Assembly (NCBI RefSeq): GCF_938045595.1 | Contig: NZ_CALIBB010000071.1 | Location: forward strand, 1 to 14,353 | Length of the DNA stretch: 14,353 nucleotides | Source of the DNA: an uncultured Campylobacter sp. | GTDB lineage: Bacteria; Campylobacterota; Campylobacteria; Campylobacterales; Campylobacteraceae | Direction: 5' to 3' | Shown: piece after piece, positions 7,508-13,545 of the stretch | How the letters are laid out: every line of letters begins with the position of its first letter | Position numbering within the stretch: the stretch's first letter is position 1 | Position numbers and translations under genes: made by a program | The notes under the pieces: model-generated | What the model was told of the DNA's origin: nothing | Database searches by the model: none | The model's input: only the letters and a program-made list of their open reading frames with translations

Positions 7508-8323
7508 TTAGCGTATCAAATTTTTATATATTTCTTTGGCGGGTTCGCCGCTGATTTTTGAGAGCAGTTTCGCTTTTATTTTCGGCGCGATCTCAAGCGA
7601 CAGAATATCTTCTTGCGTGATTTTTTCAAAGCTTTTCTCGCCTGCGCCGTCAATCACGACGCACCATTCGCCGTTTAAATTTGCGCCGTTTAGCTCCAGC
7701 AAGAGCTCTGCGGCGCTACCGAAAAATTTGGTTTCAAATTTTTTCGTAGCTTCTTTGATCGCAAAAATTTTGCGCTGCGCGTCGATCCCCGCGATCTGCT
7801 CTATTAGCTTTACCACGCGCTTTGGGGATTCATAGAGTACGCACGGATAGGGGCTTTGCATTAAATTTAGGATCTGAGCTTTGCGCTGCGCGCCGTCATT
7901 GTTCAAAAAGCCTAAAAAGCTAAATTCTTTCTCCACTAGTCCGCTTGCGGCGGCTGCGAGCAGCAGAGCGTTTGCGCCGCTAAGCACCTCGTAAGGCGCA
8001 CCGCTTCGCTGCGCAAATTTAACGAGCGCAATTCCCGGATCGCTGATGCAGGGCATGCCCGCGTCGCTTACGTATGCGCAAGCTTTTTCATGCAGAAGCG
8101 CCGGATCAAAGCTCGCGAAAAACTCCGCTTCGTTGTGCGTGTGCAGAGAGTAAAACTGTGAAATTTTAAATGAAATTTGAAATTTATCGGATAATAAGTT
8201 TAGAAGTTTTTTTGAAACCCTCGTATCCTCGCAGATTAGGATTTCGCAGCTTTGCAATACCTCAAGCGCGCGGCTCGAGATATCGCTTAAATTTCCTATC
8301 GGCGTAGGAATGAGATATAGCAA
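7508..8323 (-). CDS. rsmI: 16S rRNA (cytidine-1402-2'-O)-methyltransferase
   Basis: RsmI methylates the 2'-OH of C1402 in the decoding centre of 16S rRNA and belongs to the tetrapyrrole-methylase fold. The 271 aa are close to the usual length. Visible motifs are YLIPTPIGNLSDIS at the N-terminus, CEDTRVSKKLL, SDAGMPCISDPG (SAM-site loop), FLGFLNNDGAQRK and YESPKRV. The start is TTG at 8321-8323, directly after the rpmE stop TAG with no gap. An in-frame stop just upstream excludes any longer form, and GGAA about 10 nt upstream may serve as ribosome site. It belongs to a ribosome-maturation operon: L31, RsmI, a SpoU methylase, then the RodZ-like gene. Confidence 0.94.
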   Translation of the reverse strand: MLYLIPTPIGNLSDISSRALEVLQSCEILICEDTRVSKKLLNLLSDKFQISFKISQFYSLHTHNEAEFFASFDPALLHEKACAYVSDAGMPCISDPGIALVKFAQRSGAPYEVLSGANALLLAAAASGLVEKEFSFLGFLNNDGAQRKAQILNLMQSPYPCVLYESPKRVVKLIEQIAGIDAQRKIFAIKEATKKFETKFFGSAAELLLELNGANLNGEWCVVIDGAGEKSFEKITQEDILSLEIAPKIKAKLLSKISGEPAKEIYKNLIR

Positions 8324-8524
8324 CTATTTCATTCCGTATTTTTGCTTAAATTTCTCGACGCGGCCCGCGCTATCTACGATCTTCTCGCTGCCGGTGAAAA
8401 ACGGATGGCAATTGGAGCAGATATCGACGCGGATCTCAGGCTTGTTCGAGCGCGTTTTAAAAGTGTTTCCGCAAGCGCAGGTAACGGTCGTTTCGACAAA
8501 GTTTGGATGGATATCTTTTTTCAT
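8324..8524 (-). CDS. rpmE: 50S ribosomal protein L31, zinc-binding type
   Basis: Ribosomal protein L31 of 66 aa, which bridges the large and small subunits. It has the four-cysteine zinc motif of the C+ type: CAC (Cys16, Cys18) and CSNC (Cys36, Cys39), followed by HPFFTG, the hallmark of L31. Zinc-type L31 is the form normally replaced by a Cys-less paralogue in bacteria that respond to zinc shortage. The ATG has AAGGA upstream, and a strong promoter lies at 8559-8587, making this the first gene of the rpmE-rsmI-rlmB-like-rodZ-like unit. Confidence 0.97.
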   Translation of the reverse strand: MKKDIHPNFVETTVTCACGNTFKTRSNKPEIRVDICSNCHPFFTGSEKIVDSAGRVEKFKQKYGMK

Positions 8525-8853
8525 TTTTGATCCTTTTTGATGATTTTAAAAGGCAGCGATTATACAACTTTTTTATCTAAAAAGCAAATTTAAAGGGTTT
8601 TAAAAATCTCTCGGTAAAGCGGCAATTTTTTCTCGATCATGCTTTTTAAGCGCGAAGAATTTTAAAATTTAGCGCATTTTGAAGATAAAATTTTGATTTA
8701 TCGCGGCGTGCAAAATACAGCGCATAAAGATACGCTTCGGCAAATACGCGCCGTGCGTCAAGCCGCAGATAAACATCACAGGTCGCGCAGAGCAAATTTT
8801 AAATTCCAAAATTTAAAGCGCACGACTTTCAAATTTTAAAATTTGCCGAGCGT
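8525..8853. other. Gene-free interval holding the rpmE promoter
   Basis: Apart from the rpmE promoter I see no gene. The stretch carries several AAATTT-type palindromes, for example CAAATTTTAAAATTTG (8829-8844) close to the rsmE stop, which might help end rsmE transcription but lack a G+C-rich stem. Confidence 0.6.
8559..8587 (-). promoter_or_regulatory. Sigma70-type promoter for the rpmE operon
   Basis: On the minus strand TTGCTT (8582-8587) and TATAAT (8559-8564) are separated by exactly 17 nt. The predicted transcription start is near 8552, leaving a short leader that includes the AAGGA ribosome site before the rpmE ATG. Spacing and both boxes fit the consensus well. Confidence 0.75.
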
Positions 8854-9510
8854 TTAAAACATCAGCTTCGCGCAAGTTGCGATCAACGCGGTGTTTGAGC
8901 GCAAAATATAAGGGCTATTAAGCGCATAGGCGTTTTTAAATTTCTCTCTTTCGCGCAGCGAAAACCCGCCCTCGGGGCCTACGAACGCGATCTCGTCGCC
9001 GCCGAAAATGTCGATGTTCTTGCCGCCAAAATCGATCAGGCTTACGTTTTCATATCTTTGCGCAAGCTCGTCCGAGCCGCCCAAAACCTCGATCTGCATG
9101 ATGGAATTTCGCCCGCATTGCTGCGACGAGTTGATCAAAATCCGCTCCATCCTCTGCAGATCGAGCCTCACGTTTTTCTGTGACAGATCGGCATATACCA
9201 AAATAAGCTGCCCGACGCTCATCTCGTTTAGCGCAGGTAGGCTCTTTTCGATCACGGCGCTCTCGACGACTGCCCAAGCAACGCAAAAATCGTGGCTCGG
9301 CGTAAAAGCCGAGCTTTTAAAAACCAAATTTAGAGCCGCACCTTTACGCGAAATTTCGGCGATCTCATATAGATAACTCGCCCCGTCCTTTAGATTTCGC
9401 ACGTCTATGCGCTCGCCCGCCCTTGCTCGCCTGGCCTTTAGGTGCAAAAACTGATCATTCTGCAAAATCAGGCTCTGTTCGCCTGCAAACTTATCGTAAA
9501 AATATACCAT
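8854..9510 (-). CDS. rsmE: 16S rRNA (uracil-1498-N3)-methyltransferase
   Basis: RsmE methylates N3 of U1498 in 16S rRNA and is a SPOUT enzyme with an N-terminal PUA-like RNA-binding domain. From the ATG at 9508-9510 it is 218 aa, slightly short of the E. coli protein (about 243). The N-terminal half has 'HLKARRARAGERIDV', as in the family. The C-terminal knot has FVGPEGGFSLREREKF and ILRSNTALIATCAKL, the SAM-binding signatures. The ATG overlaps the stop of the upstream membrane protein by one base (TGATG); a TTG directly before it (9511-9513) is an alternative start. No clear ribosome site is present, which fits translational coupling. Confidence 0.94.
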   Translation of the reverse strand: MVYFYDKFAGEQSLILQNDQFLHLKARRARAGERIDVRNLKDGASYLYEIAEISRKGAALNLVFKSSAFTPSHDFCVAWAVVESAVIEKSLPALNEMSVGQLILVYADLSQKNVRLDLQRMERILINSSQQCGRNSIMQIEVLGGSDELAQRYENVSLIDFGGKNIDIFGGDEIAFVGPEGGFSLREREKFKNAYALNSPYILRSNTALIATCAKLMF

Positions 9511-9992
9511 CAAATAACACTCGCTATCAAAATTATCGCTAAGCTTAGCCCCAAAATCACCCGCATTTTGCGCTGATACGGCGCAAAGTTTTGGCTTAGA
9601 TACGCTATTTTCAGCCGTTTGTACGATACCGCGCTAAGCGCGATCATCGCTAGCGATCCGACCGCCATAAAGTAAATTTTAAAGCTCAGATCAAAGCGCA
9701 GCACCGGCAGCATCACGCTTCCGCTAATTATCAGCGCCGCGATGCATGAATAATAGATCGGCAAAAACAGCCTGATGCGCCTAAGAAATCTAAGCCCAGA
9801 TCTGCTCTTTTGCTTTAAATTTTCAGCTTGCGGCGCGGAAGCGGCGGAATTTAAAGCCTTGCCGCGAGGGCAAAATTCTGCCGCCGCGTCGATCTTAAGC
9901 TGGGTAAAGATCAGATAAATTATCGTTAAAATCGCCGCAGCTAGCGCGAAAAATTTATGAAAGCCCAGGGCGCTTTGATACAGATAATCCAT
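9510..9992 (-). CDS. Conserved membrane protein, four predicted TM segments
   Basis: A 160-aa inner-membrane protein whose family I cannot name. From the ATG, hydrophobic segments lie at about 11-31, 75-97, 105-123 and 143-160. A soluble loop (about 35-70) rich in Ala, Gln, Lys and Arg sits after the first. The histidine in the first helix (FHKFFALAA) might bind a cofactor, but that is speculation. The ATG at 9990-9992 is preceded directly by a GTG that is also possible; GGCGGAAG lies just upstream. The stop overlaps the rsmE start by one base. In C. jejuni the gene next to rsmE is also an unnamed membrane protein (Cj0157c, recalled), so the pairing looks conserved. Confidence 0.8.
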   Translation of the reverse strand: MDYLYQSALGFHKFFALAAAILTIIYLIFTQLKIDAAAEFCPRGKALNSAASAPQAENLKQKSRSGLRFLRRIRLFLPIYYSCIAALIISGSVMLPVLRFDLSFKIYFMAVGSLAMIALSAVSYKRLKIAYLSQNFAPYQRKMRVILGLSLAIILIASVI

Positions 9993-9995
9993 CAC

Positions 9996-10369
9996 TTCCG
10001 CCGGAGGGTTAAATCTGCAGGATAAAATTTTACGCGGCTAGAGCCGAAACGACCGAATTTCAACGCAAATTTTTTCGGCGCGGGATCAAACAGACCTGCT
10101 CCGCGCCTTTGAAATTTTAAAAACCATTCAAAGTGGCTGCGGCTATTTATTGCGTTAAAATTTATCGCGCCACCTTCTAATCGCGGTTTTACGCAGTATA
10201 TCTCGCACCAAGAATAAAATTTTGCAGATAAAGCTTTATAAAATTTAAAATTTCTCTGCGCAGATCGCATAGGCAAAAAAGACGCTAAAATCGCGCCTAC
10301 GCGCCGCATACGAACAACGCAAATTTTAAAAATTTTCAAATTTAGGCGCGGATTTTTCAACGCTCCATC
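9996..10369. other. Gene-free interval, with one doubtful open frame
   Basis: This is a 374-bp gap between the small lipoprotein and the membrane protein. The minus strand stays open from a TTG at 10358-10360 to a TGA at 9992-9994, which would give 122 very basic residues dominated by Lys/Phe pairs read from AAATTT words. It resembles no family I know, and I treat it as non-coding. A hairpin (GGCGCGG 10077-10083 with CCGCGCC 10101-10107, 17-nt loop) is present but is followed by A-runs on the minus strand, so it does not look like a terminator for these genes. Confidence 0.55.
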
Positions 10370-10591
10370 CTATTCGGTCACCGGAAGCGGCGGCATATCG
10401 GCATTTATATCGACTTTAGGCTCGCTAGGCGCGATGGGTACGTCCTTCGGCACCTCACTATCTACCGGCGGCTTTTGCAAGGTGTTCTTTTTCTCATCGT
10501 CGCAGCCGCTCAAAACAAACGCGCAGACAAAGATCGCGCACGCGGTAAAAACGCGCACAAAACCCGCGCCAAATTTAAAGAAATTTCTCAT
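10370..10591 (-). CDS. Small lipoprotein of unknown function
   Basis: A 73-aa predicted lipoprotein. The basic and hydrophobic N-terminus ends in the lipobox LSGC with Cys30, so the signal is 29 residues. The mature part is only about 44 residues, acidic near the Cys (DDEKK) and rich in Pro and Asp, with no recognisable domain. The frame is open upstream to 10744, but that part lies inside queD. The true start is the ATG at 10589-10591, which overlaps the queD stop by one base (TGATG) and has AAAGGA at good spacing. As I recall it, C. jejuni has a putative lipoprotein (Cj0158c) in this place. Why it is coupled to queD is unknown. Confidence 0.85.
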   Translation of the reverse strand: MRNFFKFGAGFVRVFTACAIFVCAFVLSGCDDEKKNTLQKPPVDSEVPKDVPIAPSEPKVDINADMPPLPVTE

Positions 10592-11172
10592 CAGCAATCC
10601 TTTGGATAGATGATTTTTTCGCCGCGCAGTAGCTTTTGCCAAAGCTCCGGCTGCCTCCACTCCTCGCGCACGGCGGGCGAGAATTCTATCTCTTCCAGCG
10701 CGATCTCGCCCATCTGCGCGTTGTAGGCGTCCTCGCGGAAGCACTGCGCGTAGCCGGTCGCGGTTTCGTGCACGATGACGCTGTGAAGCTTTACTTCGCG
10801 CTCGCCGTTTTGCATCTGAGTCAGGCTCAAAAGTCGGTCGATTAGAACGAAAAAAATTCTACAAAACTGCTCTGCGCTCGGATTTAGCGGTATCTGCACC
10901 CAGCGCGCGCTGTGTTTTTTAAGATCCGCGATATAGCTCGCATCATCGCGCGCGTAGATCGTCACGGCGTGGTCGAAACTATCGATAAGCTCGCGGATAC
11001 CGAGCTTCATGTAGCCGAAGTCATAAACCATCCCCGCTTCGTCCAAAAAATTTGAACTAAGCAAAATTTCGCATCTGTAGGAGTGGCCGTGGATGCTCGT
11101 GCGACACCGCTTCGAACCGCACAGGCGCACGATGTGGGCGTTTTCGAATTCGTATAATTTCCTGATTATCAT
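10591..11172 (-). CDS. queD: 6-carboxytetrahydropterin synthase (QueD)
   Basis: QueD converts 7,8-dihydroneopterin triphosphate to 6-carboxy-tetrahydropterin, the first committed step to 7-deazaguanines (preQ0, queuosine). It is a zinc enzyme of the PTPS fold. Zinc ligands are visible as His13 (FENAHIV), His28 and His30 (IHGH). The likely catalytic Cys is Cys23, and FDHAV (66-70) carries the Asp/His pair. HETATGYAQC near the C-terminus carries the conserved Glu. At 193 aa it is longer than E. coli QueD (about 120), with extra residues in the middle and a C-terminal tail. The Cys-to-HGH spacing is one residue longer than the usual CxxxHGH. The ATG at 11170-11172 overlaps the queE stop (ATGA) and has AAGGA upstream; the frame open to 11193 is read-through into queE. 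Confidence 0.93.
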   Translation of the reverse strand: MIIRKLYEFENAHIVRLCGSKRCRTSIHGHSYRCEILLSSNFLDEAGMVYDFGYMKLGIRELIDSFDHAVTIYARDDASYIADLKKHSARWVQIPLNPSAEQFCRIFFVLIDRLLSLTQMQNGEREVKLHSVIVHETATGYAQCFREDAYNAQMGEIALEEIEFSPAVREEWRQPELWQKLLRGEKIIYPKDC

Positions 11173-12134
11173 ACCCCGTCCTTCTCGCCCCAAATTCTAA
11201 TATGCAGGCGATCGGAGTAATTATAGCCGTTTTTTAGGCAAAAATCCACGCAAAATTGCGCGGCGCTTTCCAGCTCGCGACGATCTGCGCCGCACGGCAT
11301 GCAATAAACCTCGCCGCCGCACGCCGCTAAAATTTTGGCGATCTCGGGCTGCGCGTCAAATTCTGGCGAGATGACAAACTTATAAAAGCTATCCTTTGCG
11401 TTTTGTTTTAAGCTTCGTAGCGCAGCGAAGCTCAGCCTGCGTTCGCGCGGCTCGGCGGAATTTGAAAGCTTGGGCGAGATCGCAAAAACGCAGCTTTTGT
11501 AGGCGGGGAATTTTTCAAAATCCATCAAAATCGTGCCGTTGGTTTCGAAGTGCACTGCGTGTCCGCGCGCGAGCAGCTCGCAGACAAACTCGTAAAATAG
11601 CGCCTCTTTGTGATGCAACAGCGGCTCGCCGCCGGTGATAACGATGATCGGCTTTTGATAAAACCTAGCGCTCCGCGGCAAGGCGGAGCTTTGCGGATTT
11701 AAATTTAAAGAATTCTGCGCCGCGAAATTTAAAGAATTTTCGCTCGTTAAATTTAAAGATTTTTCTGCGTTACCGTTTGGACAGGGAGGCGTTTGTACGG
11801 CGGCGGAATTTAACGTATCGCTTTCAGAAAAGGGCTCCGCGGCGCAAAAACCCGGCGCAGAGCATGCGGGTGCGGAACAGGACGAACCTGATAAATTTGG
11901 AATTTTATTCAAAAGCTGCGCTAAATTTAAAATTTCTTCATGCTCGAAGTGGCTCGTAAAGACCGCGCGGATCGTATCGCAGCCGTGCAAGATCTCGCCG
12001 GTCTTTGGCGAAATGCGCTCGCCGCCGAAGCCCTCGCAGCGCAGATTGCAGCCCGCAAAGCGAAAGAAAAACGCGAGTCTGCCTGCGTATTTGCCCTCGC
12101 CTTGGATACTTAAAAAGCTCTCAACAAGCCTCAT
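11169..12134 (-). CDS. queE: 7-carboxy-7-deazaguanine synthase (QueE) with a low-complexity insertion
   Basis: QueE is a radical-SAM enzyme that rearranges 6-carboxy-tetrahydropterin to 7-carboxy-7-deazaguanine, the step after QueD. The N-terminus ESFLSIQGEG and the glycine motif ITGGEP (166-171) are typical. The cluster cysteines appear as Cys29, Cys33 and Cys52 (GCDT), a Cx3Cx18C pattern that departs from the classic CxxxCxxC but is in line with the variable spacing of this family. At 321 aa it is about 70 residues longer than usual. The excess lies at about 80-157, between the cluster loop and the strand before ITGGEP. It is Ser/Ala/Asn-rich, holds four extra Cys and contains three 8-residue repeats (SLNLTSEN-like). 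The ATG overlaps the moaA stop (ATGA). Confidence 0.93.
   Translation of the reverse strand: MRLVESFLSIQGEGKYAGRLAFFFRFAGCNLRCEGFGGERISPKTGEILHGCDTIRAVFTSHFEHEEILNLAQLLNKIPNLSGSSCSAPACSAPGFCAAEPFSESDTLNSAAVQTPPCPNGNAEKSLNLTSENSLNFAAQNSLNLNPQSSALPRSARFYQKPIIVITGGEPLLHHKEALFYEFVCELLARGHAVHFETNGTILMDFEKFPAYKSCVFAISPKLSNSAEPRERRLSFAALRSLKQNAKDSFYKFVISPEFDAQPEIAKILAACGGEVYCMPCGADRRELESAAQFCVDFCLKNGYNYSDRLHIRIWGEKDGV
11688..11759 (-). repeat. Three 24-bp tandem repeats inside queE
   Basis: Three units of 24 bp, each starting TCTTTAAATTT on the minus strand, encode SLNLTSEN, SLNFAAQN and SLNLNPQS. The first 11 bases are identical in all three and the second halves diverge. They lie in the QueE insertion. 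Slippage at an AAATTT word is a plausible origin. Confidence 0.85.
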
Positions 12135-13096
12135 CCGCCCGTCTCGTAAAATGCACGGCTTGAAATTTCATTCGAAGCGTCCGCTTGCCAGCGATTTTTT
12201 TCGGGCTTATTCGCTAAAATTTTAGCCAAAATTTCGGCGGCTGCGGCAATGTCGCCCTCTTTGACCGCCTTTTTGATACTTAGCGCGTCCTCGAAGTAAA
12301 GACACGGGATCAAAAGCCCCTCGGCGCTTAGTCTGATGCGGTTGCAGCTCTCGCAAAAATCGTGCTTGTGCGGATCGATGATGCCGAAGGTGTAGCCGTC
12401 CCCGAGCGCGTAAAGCGACGCGGGCGAGCTTTGCGATTTCGGCAGAGCGGTAAAGATAAATTTACGCCTTAAAATATCTAAAATTTCGTTTGATTTTAAT
12501 CCTGTAAGATCGCCGGCATGGGTGTTTTCCATAAATTCTATGAAGCGAATCTGGCAATCCTTCTCGCGGGCAAATTCCAGCAAATAAATAAGCTCGTCGT
12601 CGTTGATGCCTTTTAGCGCGACGGTGTTTAGCTTGACCTTTAGTCCCGCTTCAAGCGCGGCGTCAAGGCCTTCTAAGACGTTATAAAGCACGCCGCGCTG
12701 AGCTATAAATTTAGCCCGCTCCGGACGCAGCGAGTCAAGCGACATATTGATGCGCTTTAGCCCCGCGTCTTTCAAGGCGCGCGCGTAGTTTTTGAGATAA
12801 TACCCGTTGGTGGTAAGCGCAAGATCGATACCTGGAGCGTAATCCGCGATCATCTTTATAAAATCCTCGATCCCCTTTCGCACTAAAGGTTCGCCGCCAG
12901 TGATACGGATCTTTTTCACGCCGCCGTCGATCGCAACTTTGACGAATAAAAACATCTCCTCAAAGCTTAAAATATTCTCTCGCGGCACCCAATTAAACGG
13001 CGTAGCAGGCATGCAATATCTGCATCTGAAATTACACCGCTGCGTAACCGAAATGCGCAAATAATCGATCGTTCGTCCAAATTTATCAATTAGCAT
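12131..13096 (-). CDS. moaA: GTP 3',8-cyclase (molybdenum cofactor biosynthesis)
   Basis: MoaA is a radical-SAM enzyme that cyclises GTP in the first step of molybdopterin synthesis. Its 321 aa match the family. The radical-SAM cluster is CNFRCRYC (Cys21, Cys25, Cys28), with ITGGEP at 65-70. The second C-terminal cluster that binds GTP is visible as CESC followed by 13 residues and a third Cys. The protein ends in Gly-Gly, the conserved MoaA tail. I choose the ATG at 13094-13096, with TAAGG upstream. The frame is open to a TTG at 13114, but that lies close to the promoter. It heads a tight operon with queE, queD and a small lipoprotein. Confidence 0.96.
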   Translation of the reverse strand: MLIDKFGRTIDYLRISVTQRCNFRCRYCMPATPFNWVPRENILSFEEMFLFVKVAIDGGVKKIRITGGEPLVRKGIEDFIKMIADYAPGIDLALTTNGYYLKNYARALKDAGLKRINMSLDSLRPERAKFIAQRGVLYNVLEGLDAALEAGLKVKLNTVALKGINDDELIYLLEFAREKDCQIRFIEFMENTHAGDLTGLKSNEILDILRRKFIFTALPKSQSSPASLYALGDGYTFGIIDPHKHDFCESCNRIRLSAEGLLIPCLYFEDALSIKKAVKEGDIAAAAEILAKILANKPEKNRWQADASNEISSRAFYETGG

Positions 13097-13123
13097 ATTT
13101 TGCCTTAATATCAATTTACGGCG

Positions 13124-13152
13124 ATTATATAAAAAACAAAGTGATTTTGCAA
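13124..13152 (-). promoter_or_regulatory. Sigma70-type promoter for moaA-queE-queD
   Basis: On the minus strand TTGCAA (13147-13152) and TATAAT (13124-13129) are spaced by exactly 17 nt. They lie in the 80-bp gap before moaA and set a start of transcription near 13117. The same architecture is seen before rpmE. Confidence 0.75.
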
Positions 13153-13176
13153 AATTTTATTTTTATATTGCTCAGG

Positions 13177-13536
13177 CTATTTTCTTACCGAGCCGATGAG
13201 CTCTTTAAGCTGATCCAGAAGCGGTCTGATCTGCTTTTCTACCCGTTCGTCGATCATCGTAGGTACTACGTCTAGTCTCTGCTCTATCGTCTCGTCGATT
13301 ACGTCTGCAATCGCGTTTATATCGATATTTGGAGCGACTTTGCCACCCGAATCGATCATCTCTTTTAGCTCCTCGACCTTCTTTTTAAGCAGATAATTTT
13401 CCTGCATAGCGTCAGTCAGCACCTGATCGAAGCGTTCGAATTTTTTATCCGCTTGCTTATCCTTAAAATATATGACGAAAAACATCAAAAATATAACGAC
13501 GCAAAGTCCTAAAATGATGATAGTGTTAAGATCCAT
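13177..13536 (-). CDS. Membrane-anchored coiled-coil protein of unknown function
   Basis: A 119-aa protein with one N-terminal transmembrane segment (about 5-24, Ile/Leu/Val/Phe-rich). A charged Lys/Glu-rich stretch (about 25-64) with a coiled-coil look follows, then a short Gly/Pro break and a second acidic helical part (about 72-118). The topology resembles small membrane-anchored helical proteins that act as adaptors, but I recognise no family. The ATG at 13534-13536 has AAGGA upstream, 9 bp after the prenyltransferase stop, so the two genes form one unit. A promoter for moaA follows its 3' end. Confidence 0.8.
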   Translation of the reverse strand: MDLNTIIILGLCVVIFLMFFVIYFKDKQADKKFERFDQVLTDAMQENYLLKKKVEELKEMIDSGGKVAPNIDINAIADVIDETIEQRLDVVPTMIDERVEKQIRPLLDQLKELIGSVRK

Positions 13537-13545
13537 AGGGGTTCC

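Noticed and set aside
9008..9376. Plus-strand open frame of 122 residues
   Set aside because: It is antisense to rsmE, which carries full SPOUT motifs. G+C-rich third positions create such shadow frames.
9992..10360. Minus-strand open frame of 122 residues
   Set aside because: TTG start, very basic, Lys/Phe-rich from A/T words, no family resemblance. It is probably chance in a gap, although its stop does overlap the next gene.
10592..10744. N-terminal extension of the small lipoprotein into queD
   Set aside because: It would hide the signal peptide behind 51 Arg/Ala-rich residues. The ATG at 10591 has a ribosome site and the TGATG overlap.
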